64,000 nucleotides of DNA from Mimachlamys varia. Taxonomy: Eukaryota; Mollusca; Bivalvia; Pectinida; Pectinidae. The notes beneath the pieces were generated by a model, which was not told the DNA's origin, did no database searches, and saw only the letters and a program-made list of their open reading frames with translations. Every line of letters begins with the position of its first letter. Within the stretch, counting starts at the first letter, position 1. The position numbers and the translations under genes are program-made. The stretch covers positions 9,610,001 to 9,674,000 of the forward strand of contig OX392529.1 of the NCBI GenBank assembly GCA_947623455.1, given 5' to 3'. Below, in pieces: positions 1 to 11,327 of the stretch.

Positions 1-2670
1 GTGTCTGTTAGAATGGAATATAAACAAAGTAATGTGTCTGTTAGAATGGAACATAAGCAAAGTAATGTGTCTGTTAGAATGGAACATAAGCAAAGTAATG
101 TGTCTGTTGGAATGGATCATAAACAATAGCATTGTGTCTGGTAGAATGGAATATAAACAAAGTAATGTGTCTGTCAGAATGGAACATAAACAAAGTAATG
201 TGTCTGTTAGAATGGAATATAAACAAAGTAATGTGTCTGTTAGAATGGAATATAAACAAAGTAATGTGTCTGTTAGAATGGAATATAAACAAAGTAATGT
301 GTCTGTCAGAATGGAACATAAAATAAGTACTGTGTCTGTTAGAATGGAACATAAACAAAGTAATGTGTCTGTTAGAATGGAATATAAACAAAGTAATGTG
401 TCTGTTAGAATGGAATATAAACAAAGTAATGTGTCTGTTAGAATGGAATATAAACAAAGTAATGTGTCTGTTAGAATGGAACATAAACAAAGTAATGTGT
501 CTGTTAGAATGGAATATAAACAAAGTACTGTGTATGTTAGAATGGAACATAAACAAAGTAATGTGTCTGTTAGAATGGAATATAAACAAAGTAATGTGTC
601 TGTTAGAATGGAACATAAACAAAGTAATGTGTCTGTTAGAATGGAACATAAACAAAGTAATGTGTCTGTTAGAAAGGAACATAAACAAAGTACTGTGTAT
701 GTTAGAATGGAACATAAACAAAGTACTGTGTATGTTAGAATGGAACATTCACAAAGTAATGTGTATGTTAGAATGGAACATAAACAAAGTACTGTGTATG
801 TTAGAATGGAACATTCACAAAGTAATGTGTCTGTTAGAATGGAACATAATCAAAGTAATGTGTCTGTTAGAATGGAACATAAACAAAGTAATGTGTCTGT
901 TAGAATGGAACATAAACAAAGTAATGTGTCTGTTAGAATGGAACATAAACAAAGTAATGTGTCTGTTAGAATGGAATATAAACAAAGTAATGTGTCTGTT
1001 AGAATGGAACATAAACAAAGTAATGTGTCTGTTAGAATGGAACATAAACAAAGTAATGTGTCTGTTAGAATGGAACATAAACAAAGTAATGTGTATGTTA
1101 GAATGGAACATAAACAAAGTAATGTGTCTGTTAGAATGGAACATAAACAAAGTAAATTGTCTGTTAGAATGGAACATAAACAAAGTAAATTGTCTGTTAG
1201 AATGGAACATAAACAAAGTAATGTGTCTGTTAGAATGGAATATAAACAAAGTAATGTGTCTGTTAGAATGGAATATAAACAAAGTAATGTGTCTGTTAGA
1301 ATGGAACATAACAAAGTAATGTGTCTGTTAGAATGGAACATAAACAAAGTAATGTGTCTGTTAGAATGGAACATAAACAAAGTAATGTGTCTGTTAGAAT
1401 GGAACATTCACAAAGTAATGTGTCTGTCAGAATGGAACATAAAATAATTACTGTGTCTGTTAGAATGGAACATAAACAAAGTAATGTGTCTGTTAGAATG
1501 GAATATAAACAAAGTACTGTGTCTGTTAGAATGGAATATAAACAAAGTAATGTGTCTGTTAGAATAGAATATAAACAAAGTAATGTGTCTGTTAGAATGG
1601 AATATAAACAAAGTAATGTGTCTGTTAGAATGGAATATAAACAAAGTATTGTGTCTGTTAGAATGGAACATAAACAAAGTAATGTGTCTGTTGGAATGGA
1701 ACATAAACAAAGTAATGTGTCTGTTAGAATGGAACATAAACAAAGTAATGTGTCTGTTAGAATGGAATATAAACAAAGTACTGTGTATGTTAGAATAGAA
1801 TATAAACAAAGTACTGTGTATGTTAGAATGGAATATAAACAAAGTAATGTGTCTGTTAGAATGGAATATAAACAAAGTAATGTGTCTGTTAGAATGGAAC
1901 ATAAACAAAGTAATGTGTCTGTTGGAATGGATCATAAACAATAGCATTGTGTCTGTTAGAATGGAATACAAACAAAGTAATGTGTCTGTTAGAATGGAAC
2001 ATAAACAAAGTAAAGTGTCTTTTAGAATGGAACATAAACAAAGTAATGTGTATGTTAGAATGGGACATTAACAAACTAATGTGTCTGTTAGAATGGAACA
2101 TAAACAAAGTAATGTGTCTGTTAGAATGGAACATTCACAAAGTAATGTGTCTGTCAGAATGGAACATAAAATAAGTACTGTGTCTGTTAGAATGGAACAT
2201 AAACAAAGTAATGTGTTTGTTAGAATGGAATATAAACAAAGTACTGTGTCTGTTAGAATGGAACATAAACAAAGTAATGTGTCTGTTAGAATAGAATATA
2301 AACAAAGTAATGTGTCTGTTAGAATGGAATATAAACAAAGTAATGTGTCTGTTAGAATGGAATATAAACAAAGTAATGTGTCTGTTAGAATGGAACATAA
2401 ACAAAGTAATGTGTCTGTTGGAATGGATCATAAACAATAGTATTGTGTCTGTTAGAATGGAACATAAACAAAGTAATGTGTCTGTTAGAATGGAACATAA
2501 ACAAAGTACTGTGTATGTTAGAATAGAATATAAACAAAGTACTGTGTATGTTAGAATGGAATATAAACAAAGTAATGTGTCTGTTAGAATGGAATATAAA
2601 CAAAGTAATGTGTCTGTTAGAATGGAACATAAACAATAGTAAAGTGTCTGTTGGAATGGAACATAAACAA

Positions 2671-3186
2671 TAGTAAAGTGTCTGTTAGAATGGAATATAA
2701 ACAAAGTAATGTGTCTGTTGGAATGGAACATAAAGTAATGTGTCTGTTAGAATGGAACATAAACAAAGTAATGTGTCTGTTGGAATGGAACATAAACAAT
2801 AGTAAAGTGTCTGTTAGAATGGAATATAAACAAAGTAATGTGTCTGTTGGAATGGAACATAAAGTAATGTGTCTGTTAGAATGGAACATAAACAAAGTAA
2901 TGTGTCTGTTGGAATGGAACATAAACAATAGTAAAGTGTCTGTTAGAATGGAATATAAACAAAGTAATGTGTCTGTTGGAATGGAACATAAAGTAATGTG
3001 TCTGTTAGAATGGAACATAAACAAAGTAATGTGTCTGTTGGAATGGAACATAAACAATAGTAAAGTGTCTGTTAGAATGGAATATAAACAAAGTAATGTG
3101 TCTGTTGGAATGGAACATAAAGTAATGTGTCTGTTAGAATGGAACATAAACAAAGTAATGTGTCTGTTGGAATGGAACATAAACAA
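2671..3186. repeat. 129-bp higher-order repeat, four tandem copies, inside array 1
   Basis: The marker TAGTAAAGTG occurs at 2,671, 2,800, 2,929, 3,058 and 3,187, exactly 129 bp apart each time. Each 129-bp period contains four units of 34, 33, 29 and 33 bp. The 29-bp unit is the four-base deletion form ACATAAAGTAATG, and TTGGAATGG replaces TTAGAATGG in the alternate units. The copies look essentially identical by eye, so this block was amplified recently as a tetramer. Confidence 0.93.
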
Positions 3187-4650
3187 TAGTAAAGTGTCTG
3201 TTAGAATGGAATATAAACAAAGTAATGTGTCGTTTAGAATGGAACATAAACAAAGTAATGTGTCTGTTAGAATGGAACATAAACAAAGTAATGTGTCGTT
3301 TAGAATGAAATATAAACAAAGTAATGTGTCTGTTAGAATGGAACATAAACAAAGTAATGTGTCTGTTAGAATGAAATATAAACAAAGTAATGTGTCGTTT
3401 AGAATGGAACATAAACAAAGTAATGTGTCTGTTAGAATTGAACATAAACAATAGTATTGTGTCTGTTAGAATGAAATATAAACAAAGGAATGTGTCTGTT
3501 AGAATGGAATATAAACAAAGTAATGTGTCTGTTAGAATTGAACATAAACAATAGTATTGTGTCTGTTAGAATGGAACATAAACAAAGTACTGTGTCTGTT
3601 AGAATGAAATATAAACAAAGGAATGTGTCTGTTAGAATTGAACATAAACAAAGTAATGTGTCTGTTAGAATGGAATATAAACAAAGTACTGTGTCTGTTA
3701 GAATGGAACATAAACAAAGTATTGTGTCTGTTGGAATGGAACATAAACAAAGTAATGTGTCTGTTAAAATGGAACATAAACAAAGTAATGTGTCTGTTAG
3801 AATGGAACATAAACAAAGTACGGTGTCTGTTAGAATGGAACATAGACAAAGTAATGTGTCTGTTAGAATGGAACATAAACAAAGTACGGTGTCTGTTAGA
3901 ATGGAACATAGACAAAGTAATGTGTCTGTTAAAATGGAACATAAACAAAGTACGGTGTCTGTTAGAATGGAACATAAACAAAGTAATGTGTCTGTTAGAA
4001 TGGAACATAAACAAAGTACGGTGTCTGTTAGAATGGAACATAGACAAAGTAATGTGTCTGTTAGAATGGAACATAGACAAAGTACGGTGTCTGTTAGAAT
4101 GGAACATAGACAAAGTAATGTGTCTGTTAGAATGGAACAAAAAATAAGTACTTTGTCTGTTAGAATGGAACATAAACAAAGTAATGTGTCCGTTAGAATG
4201 GAACATAAACAAAGTAAATTGTCTGTTAGAATGGAACATAAACAAAGTAATGTGTCTGTTAGAATGGAACATAAAATAAGTACTGTGTCTGTTTGAATGG
4301 ACTATAAACAAGGTAATGTGTCTGTTAGAATGGAACATAAACAAAGTAAATTGTCTGTTGGAATGGAACATAAACAATAGTAAAGTGTCTGTTAGAATGG
4401 AATATAAACAAAGTAATGTGCCGTTTAGAATGGAACATAAACAAAGTAATGTGTCTGTTAGAATGGAATATAAACAAAGTAATGTGTCGTTTAGAATGGA
4501 ACATAAACAAAGTAATGTGTCTGTTAGAATGGAATATATACAAAGTAATGTGTCGTTTAGAATTGAACATAAACAATAGTATTGTGTCTGTTAGAATGAA
4601 ATATAAACAAAGGAATGTGTCTGTTAGAATTGAACATAAACAATAGTATT
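3058..4650. repeat. Segmental duplication copy 1 (partner at +2,679 bp)
   Basis: This stretch of array 1 recurs almost unchanged 2,679 bp to the right. Paired landmarks include the TAG of the 34-bp unit at 3,058/5,737 and 3,187/5,866, and a shared run of GTACG-type units around 3,820-4,090. Differences are single-base, for example AGAATGG versus AAAATGG in isolated units. The right-hand boundary is approximate, because a shorter 861-bp offset copy overlaps it. Confidence 0.8.
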
Positions 4651-5736
4651 GTGTCTGTTAGAATGGAACATAAACAAAGTACTGTGTCTGTTAGAATGAA
4701 ATATAAACAAAGGAATGTGTCTGTTAGAATTGAACATAAACAAAGTAATGTTTCTGTTAGAATGAAATATAAACAAAGTAATGTGTCGTTTAGAATGGAA
4801 CATAAACAAAGTACGGTGTCTGTTAGAATGGAACATAAACAAAGTAATGTGTCTGTTAGAATGGAACATAAACAAAGTACGGTGTCTGTTAGAATGGAAC
4901 ATAGACAAAGTAATGTGTCTGTTAGAATGGAACATAGACAAAGTACGGTGTCTGTTAGAATGGAACATAGACAAAGTAATGTGTCTGTTAGAATGGAACA
5001 AAAAATAAGTACTTTGTCTGTTAGAATGGAACATAAACAAAGTAATGTGTCCGTTAGAATGGAACATAAACAAAGTAAATTGTCTGTTAGAATGGAACAT
5101 AAACAAAGTAATGTGTCTGTTAGAATGGAACATAAAATAAGTACTGTGTCTGTTTGAATGGACTATAAACAAGGTAATGTGTCTGTTAGAATGGAACATA
5201 AACAAAGTAATGTGTCTGTTGGAATGGAACATAAACAATAGTAAAGTGTCTGTTAGAATGGAATATAAACAAAGTAATGTGCCGTTTAGAATGGAACATA
5301 AACAAAGTAATGTGTCTGTTAGAATGGAATATAAACAAAGTAATGTGTCGTTTAGAATGGAACATAAACAAAGTAATGTGTCTGTTAGAATGGAATATAT
5401 ACAAAGTAATGTGTCGTTTAGAATTGAACATAAACAATAGTATTGTGTCTGTTAGAATGAAATATAAACAAAGGAATGTGTCTGTTAGAATTGAACATAA
5501 ACAATAGTAATGTGTCTGTTAGAATGGAACATAAACAAAGTACTGTGTCTGTTAGAATTGAACATAAACAAAGTATTGTGTCTGTTAGAATGGAACATAA
5601 ACAAAGTAATGTGTCTGTTAGAATGGAACATAAACAAAGTAATGTGTCTGTTAGAATGGAACATAGACAAAGTATTGTGTCTGTTAGAATGGAACATAAA
5701 CAAAGTAATGTGTCTGTTGGAATGGAACATAAACAA

Positions 5737-7330
5737 TAGCAAAGTGTCTGTTAGAATGGAATATAAACAAAGTAATGTGTCTGTTGGAATGGAACATAAA
5801 GTAATGTGTCTGTTAGAATGGAACATAAACAAAGTAATGTGTCTGTTGGAATGGAACATAAACAATAGTAAAGTGTCTGTTAGAATGGAATATAAACAAA
5901 GTAATGTGTCGTTTAGAATGGAACATAAACAAAGTAATGTGTCTGTTAGAATGGAACATAAACAAAGTAATGTGTCGTTTAGAATGAAATATAAACAAAG
6001 TAATGTGTCTGTTAGAATGGAACATAAACAAAGTAATGTGTCTGTTAGAATGAAATATAAACAAAGTAATGTGTCGTTTAAAATGGAACATAAACAAAGT
6101 AATGTGTCTGTTAGAATTGAACATAAACAATAGTATTGTGTCTGTTAGAATGAAATATAAACAAAGGAATGTGTCTGTTAGAATGGAATATAAACAAAGT
6201 AATGTGTCTGTTAGAATTGAACATAAACAATAGTATTGTGTCTGTTAGAATGGAACATAAACAAAGTACTGTGTCTGTTAGAATGAAATATAAACAAAGG
6301 AATGTGTCTGTTAGAATTGAACATAAACAAAGTAATGTGTCTGTTAGAATGGAATATAAACAAAGTACTGTGTCTGTTAGAATGGAACATAAACAAAGTA
6401 TTGTGTCTGTTGGAATGGAACATAAACAAAGTAATGTGTCTGTTAAAATGGAACATAAACAAAGTAATGTGTCTGTTAGAATGGAACATAAACAAAGTAC
6501 GGTGTCTGTTAGAATGGAACATAGACAAAGTAATGTGTCTGTTAGAATGGAACATAAACAAAGTACGGTGTCTGTTAGAATGGAACATAGACAAAGTAAT
6601 GTGTCTGTTAGAATGGAACATAAACAAAGTACGGTGTCTGTTAGAATGGAACATAAACAAAGTAATGTGTCTGTTAGAATGGAACATAAACAAAGTACGG
6701 TGTCTGTTAGAATGGAACATAGACAAAGTAATGTGTCTGTTAGAATGGAACATAGACAAAGTACGGTGTCTGTTAGAATGGAACATAGACAAAGTAATGT
6801 GTCTGTTAGAATGGAACAAAAAATAAGTACTTTGTCTGTTAGAATGGAACATAAACAAAGTAATGTGTCCGTTAGAATGGAACATAAACAAAGTAAATTG
6901 TCTGTTAGAATGGAACATAAACAAAGTAATGTGTCTGTTAGAATGGAACATAAAATAAGTACTGTGTCTGTTTGAATGGACTATAAACAAGGTAATGTGT
7001 CTGTTAGAATGGAACATAAACAAAGTAATGTGTCTGTTGGAATGGAATATAAACAATAGTAAAGTGTCTGTTAGAATGGAATATAAACAAAGTAATGTGC
7101 CGTTTAGAATGGAACATAAACAAAGTAATGTGTCTGTTAGAATGGAATATAAACAAAGTAATGTGTCGTTTAGAATGGAACATAAACAAAGTAATGTGTC
7201 TGTTAGAATGGAATATATACAAAGTAATGTGTCGTTTAGAATTGAACATAAACAATAGTATTGTGTCTGTTAGAATGAAATATAAACAAAGGAATGTGTC
7301 TGTTAGAATTGAACATAAACAATAGTATTG
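5737..7330. repeat. Segmental duplication copy 2 (partner at -2,679 bp)
   Basis: This is the second copy of the block at about 3,058-4,650. An 861-bp offset relation also holds inside array 1: the rare AAAAAATAAGTACTTTG-type unit and the following GTGCCGTTTAG unit appear near 4,139/4,421, again near 5,000/5,282, and a third time 1,818 bp further on. Three partial copies of the same sub-block are therefore present, offset by 861 and 1,818 bp. Confidence 0.8.
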
Positions 7331-9268
7331 TGTCTGTTAGAATGGAACATAAACAAAGTACTGTGTCTGTTAGAATGAAATATAAACAAAGGAATGTGTC
7401 TGTTAGAATGGAACATAAACAAAGTAATGTGTCTGTTAGAATGGAACATAAACAAAGTACTGTGTCTGTTAGAATTGAACATAAACAAAGTATTGTGTCT
7501 GTTAGAATGGAACATAAACAAAGTAATGTGTCTGTTAGAATGGAACATAAACAAAGTAATGTGTCTGTTAGAATGGAACATAGACAAAGTATTGTGTCTG
7601 TTAGAATGGAACATAAACAAAGTAATGTGTCTGTTGGAATGGAACATAAACAATAGTAAAGTGTCTGTTAGAATGGAATATAAACAAAGTAATGTGCCGT
7701 TTAGAATGGAACATAAACAAAGTAATGTGTCTGTTAGAATGGAATATAAACAAAGTAATGTGTCGTTTAGAATGGAACATAAACAAAGTAATGTGTCTGT
7801 TAGAATGAAATATAAACAAAGGAATGTGTCTGTTAGAATTGAACATAAACAATAGTATTGTGTCTGTTAGAATGGAACATAAACAAAGTACTGTGTCTGT
7901 TAGAATGAAATATAAACAAAGGAATGTGTCTGTTAGAATTGAACATAAACAAAGTAATGTGTCTGTTAGAATTGAACATAAACAAAGTACTGTGTCTGTT
8001 AGAATTGAACATAAACAAAGTATTGTGTCTGTTAGAATGGAACATAAACAAAGTAATGTGTCTGTTAGAATGGAACATAAACAAAGTAATGTGTCTGTTA
8101 GAATGGAACATAGACAAAGTATTGTGTCTGTTAGAATGGAACATAAACAAAGTAATGTGTCTGTTAGAATGGAACATAAACAAAGTAATGTGTCTGTTAA
8201 AATGGAACATAAACAAAGTAATGTGTCTGTTAGAATGGAACATAAACAAAGTACGGTGTCTGTTAGAATGGAACATAGACAAAGTAATGTGTCTGTTAGA
8301 ATGGAAGAAAAAATAAGTACTTTGTCTGTTAGAATGGAACATAAACAAAGTAATGTGTCCGTTAGAATGGAACATAAACAAAGTAAATTGTCTGTTAGAA
8401 TGGAACATAAACAAAGTAATGTGTCTGTTAGAATGGAACATAGACAAAGTATTGTGTCTGTTAGAATGGAACATCAACAAAGTAATGTGTCTGTTAGAAT
8501 GGAACATAAACAAAGTAATGTGTCTGTTTGAATGGAATATAAACAAAGTACTGTGTCTTTCAGAATGGAACATCAACAATAGTCATGTGTCTGTTAAAAT
8601 AGAACAATACCAATAGTAAATTGTCTGTTTGAATGGAACATAAACAAAGTTAAGTGTCTGTTAGAATGGAACATGAACAAAGTATTGTGTCTGTTAGAAT
8701 GGAACATAAACAAAGTAAATTGTCTGTTAGAATGGAACATAAACAAAGTAATGTGTCTGTTAGAATGGAACATAAACAAAGTAATGTGTCTGTTAGAATG
8801 GAACATAAACAAAGTAAATTGTCTGTTAGAATGGAACATAAACAAAGTAATGTGTCTGTTAGAATGGAACATAAACAAAGTAATGTGTCTGTTAAAATGG
8901 AACATAAACAAAGTAATGTGTCTGTTAGAATGGAACATAAACAAAGTAATGTGTCTGTTAGAATGGAATATAAACAAAGTAATGTGTCGTTTAGAATGGA
9001 ACATCAACAATAGTCATGTGTCTGTTAAAATGGAACATCAACAATAGTTAAGTGTCTGTTAGAATGGAACAATACCAATATTAAATTGTCTGTTTGAATG
9101 GAATATAAACAAAGTCACGTGTCTGTTAGAATGGAATATAAACAAAGTAATGTGTCTTTTAGAATGGAACATAAACAAAGTAAATTGCCTGTTAGAATGG
9201 AATATAAACAAAGTGATGTGCCTGTTAGAATGGAATATAAACAAAGTCACGTGTCTGTTAGAATGAAA

Positions 9269-9295
9269 TATAAAAAAATAGAATTAAGTAAAGGT
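9269..9295. other. Junction between the 33-bp and 35-bp arrays
   Basis: Here the last recognisable 33-bp unit (GAATGAAATATAAAA) passes through an A-rich spacer, AATAGAATTAAGTAAAG, into the first 35-bp-type unit. There is no transposon or unrelated DNA at the join. The two arrays appear to have grown from one ancestral repeat that changed its tail. Confidence 0.8.
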
Positions 9296-10800
9296 GTCTG
9301 TTAAATAGAACAACCAGGTAAGTAAATGTGTCTGTTAAAATAGAACATACAGGTAAGTGATGGTATCTGTTAAAATAGAACATACAGATAAGTAAATGTG
9401 TGTGTTAGAATAAAACATGCAGGTAAGTAAAAATGTTTGTTAGAATAGAACATAAATGTAAGTAAAGGTGTCTGTTAGAACAGAAGACACAGGTAAGTAA
9501 AGGTGTCTGTTAGAACAGAAGATACAGGTATGTAAAGGTGTCTGTTAGAATACAACATACAGGTAATTTAAGGTGTCTGTTAGAATAGAACATACAGGTA
9601 AGTAAAGGTGTCTGTTAGAATAGAACATCAAGGTAAGTAAAGGTGTCTGTTAGAATATAACATACAGGTAAGTAAAAGTGTCTGTTAAAATATAACATAC
9701 AGGTAGGTAAAGGTGTCTGTTAGAATATAACATACAGGTAAGTAAAGGTGTCTGTTAGAATAGAACATCAAGGTAGGTGATGGTAACTGTTAGAATATAA
9801 CAGACAGGTAAGTAAAGGTGTCTGTTAGAATAGAACATCAAGGTAAGTAACGGTGTCTGTTAACATAGAACATACAGGTAAGTAAAAATGTCTGTTAGAA
9901 CAGAAGATACAGGTAAATAAAGGTGTTTGTTAGAATAAAATATCTTTTAAATAAAGGTGCTTGTTAGAATAGAACATACAGGTAAATACATGTGTTTGTT
10001 AGAATAGAACATACAGGTAAGTAAAGGTGTCTGTTAGAATAGAACATACAGGTAAGTAAAGGTGTCTGTTAGAAAAAACATACAGGTAAGTAACGGTGTC
10101 TGTTAGAACAGAAGATACAAGTAAGTAAAGGAGTCTGTTAGAATAGAACATACAGGTGAGTAAAAATGTTTGTTAGAAGAGAACATCAACTTAGCTTAAT
10201 GTGTCTGTTAAAATAGAACATACAGGTAAGTAAAGGTGTCTGTTAGAATAGAAGATACAGGTAAGTAAAGGTGTTTGTTAGAAAAAAACATACGGGTAAG
10301 TAAATGTCTCTCTTAGAATAGAACATACAGGTAAGTAAAGGTGTCTGTTAGAATAGAACATCAAGTTAAGTTAATGTGTCTGTTAGAATATAACATACAG
10401 GTAAGAAAAGGTGTCTGTTAGATTATAACATACAGGTAAGTAACGGTGTCTGTTAGAATAGAACATACAGGTAAGTAATGGTGTCTGTTAGAATAGAACA
10501 TCAAGTTCAGTTAATGTGTCTGTTAGAATAGAACATTAAGTTAGGTTAATGTGTCTGTTAAAATAGAACACACAGGTAAGAAAAGGTGTCTGTTAGAATA
10601 GAAGATGCAGGTAAGTAAAGGTGTCTGTTAGAATAGAACATCAAGTTAAATTAATATGTCTGCTAGAATAGAACATACAGGTAAGTAAAGGTGTCTGTTA
10701 GAATAGAGGATACAGGTGATTAAAGGTGTCTGTTAGAATAGAACATTTAGGTAAATTTGAATTGAAGATACAGGTAAGTAATGATGTCTGTTATAATAGA
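9296..10800. repeat. 35-bp minisatellite array (array 2) with U1/5'-splice-site-like tails
   Basis: About 43 head-to-tail units of about 35 bp. The first part of each unit, GTGTCTGTTAGAAT followed by AGAACATA, is nearly the same as in array 1. The tail is different: CAGGTAAGTAAAG instead of ACAAAGTAAT. Units are more diverged than in array 1, with tail variants AAGGTAAGT, CAGGTGAGT, CAGGTAGGT, CAGGTAAAT and a subfamily ending TCAAGTTAAGTTAAT. By eye, about 20 units carry a perfect CAGGTAAGT, the metazoan 5' splice-site consensus and the complement of the U1 snRNA 5' end. No protein frame stays open through this array. The higher divergence suggests array 2 is older or less often homogenised than arrays 1 and 3. 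Confidence 0.95.
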
Positions 10801-10880
10801 GCACAGACGGAAGTAAATGTTATTATTAAACAAGAATATACAGATAAGGAAAAGTGTTTGGTAAATGAATTATGAATAAC
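10801..10880. repeat. Decayed edge of the 35-bp array
   Basis: Recognisable fragments of the 35-bp unit (ATACAGATAAGGAAAAGTG, then GTTTGGTAAATGAATTATG) fade into unique sequence. Periodicity is lost by about 10,880. Confidence 0.65.
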
Positions 10881-11157
10881 AGTCAGAAGAACGAATGAAA
10901 CGTAAACATTAGTTTAATAGCACGTTAGTGGCCTGTTCATACTTGTGTAACCTGCTCTAATTATACATGTACTTCAATGAAATAAGATAGAGAACAGAAA
11001 GTGTTAACAAATTATTTACTTTGAACACATACCACTGATATTTTAATCTAGAGAAATAAAGATTTTCGGGTAACGTAACGTTATCATCATCGTACATTAT
11101 AGAAGCCCACTATGTATTGTCACTACAGTGAGTTCAGAAAATAACACAGCCCTCTAA
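10881..11157. other. Unique AT-rich sequence, no gene recognised
   Basis: Non-repetitive DNA between the decayed array edge and the candidate exon. All frames have frequent stops. I see no RNA gene or transposon. A CTCTAAAC motif at 11,152-11,159, just before the candidate acceptor, would fit a branch point. Confidence 0.6.
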
Positions 11158-11173
11158 ACAACACAGTATCCTG

Positions 11174-11192
11174 TTGCTATTTCCTATTTTAG
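11174..11192 (+). promoter_or_regulatory. Candidate 3' splice acceptor
   Basis: A pyrimidine-rich run, TTGCTATTTCCTATTTTAG, ends in AG at 11,191-11,192. A branch-point-like CTAAAC lies about 35 bases upstream. The spacing and composition suit a metazoan acceptor. The call rests on sequence pattern only. Confidence 0.4.
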
Positions 11193-11217
11193 AGGAATTA
11201 TATGTTTGCTTACCTTC

Positions 11218-11320
11218 ATGTTCCATCGACGCCCCATTGTTTACGTATTTCTGGCGATAGCTCTGGTTTCAGCTTATTTAAAGTGCTTTTTTCATTTTGA
11301 TCACGTACTCTCGTCGATCG
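11218..11320 (+). CDS. Candidate coding exon: N-terminal signal anchor of a type II membrane protein (partial)
   Basis: From the ATG at 11,218 the frame gives 34 codons plus one base and then meets a strong donor, G|GTGAGTA, at 11,321. The peptide begins MFHRRP, a short positively charged start. A hydrophobic stretch IVYVFLAIALVSAYLKCFF follows at about residues 7-25, then polar HFDHVLSSI. Short basic N-terminus plus a single membrane segment is the layout of Golgi type II enzymes such as glycosyltransferases and sulfotransferases, but 34 residues are too few to name a family. The putative exon starts at 11,193 after an acceptor AG. The frame is open from 11,158, so this could instead be an internal exon. 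The ATG context is weak (T at -3), and an out-of-frame ATG lies upstream at 11,202. If real, the next exon must lie beyond the SINE and the 51-kb array, or beyond the window. It could equally be a chance frame. Confidence 0.3.
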
Positions 11321-11327
11321 GTGAGTA
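11318..11327 (+). promoter_or_regulatory. Candidate 5' splice donor after the signal-anchor exon
   Basis: TCG|GTGAGTA matches the metazoan donor consensus at six of six intronic positions (GTGAGT is a common alternative to GTAAGT). It falls where the candidate coding exon leaves its hydrophobic segment. The reading frame runs only 25 more codons past it before a stop. Confidence 0.4.

Larger units (their letters stand above)
1..9268. repeat. 33-bp minisatellite array (array 1), left-truncated
   Basis: A head-to-tail array of a 33-bp unit runs from the window edge to about 9,268, roughly 280 units, all in one orientation. Each unit opens with the core GTGTCTGTTAGAAT, continues GGAACATA or GGAATATA, and ends ACAAAGTAAT. 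The commonest variation is AACAT/AATAT in the middle and GTAAT/GTACT/GTATT/GTACG/GTAAA at the unit end. A 34-bp variant with ACAATAGTA replacing ACAAAGTA recurs, and a 29-bp variant lacks four bases (ACATAAAGTAATG). Because 33 is divisible by three, two + frames and two - frames stay open over hundreds of bases; these are not treated as genes. Units become more divergent towards the right edge (8,520-9,268), as expected at the margin of an array kept uniform by unequal exchange. The array continues beyond the left window edge. Confidence 0.97.

Noticed and set aside
32..1447. A 471-codon + strand frame, and similar long frames on both strands through array 1, with 11-residue repeats (VSVRMEHKQSN, MCLLEWNINKV, MFHSNRHITLF)
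   Set aside because: The 33-bp unit is divisible by three and lacks stops in four of six frames, so several overlapping long frames arise automatically. They break at every 34- or 29-bp unit, and substitutions show no sign of preserving one frame.
1..10800. CRISPR array
   Set aside because: Units are contiguous, with no unique spacers between repeats, there are no cas genes, and the splice signals and SINE show animal DNA.
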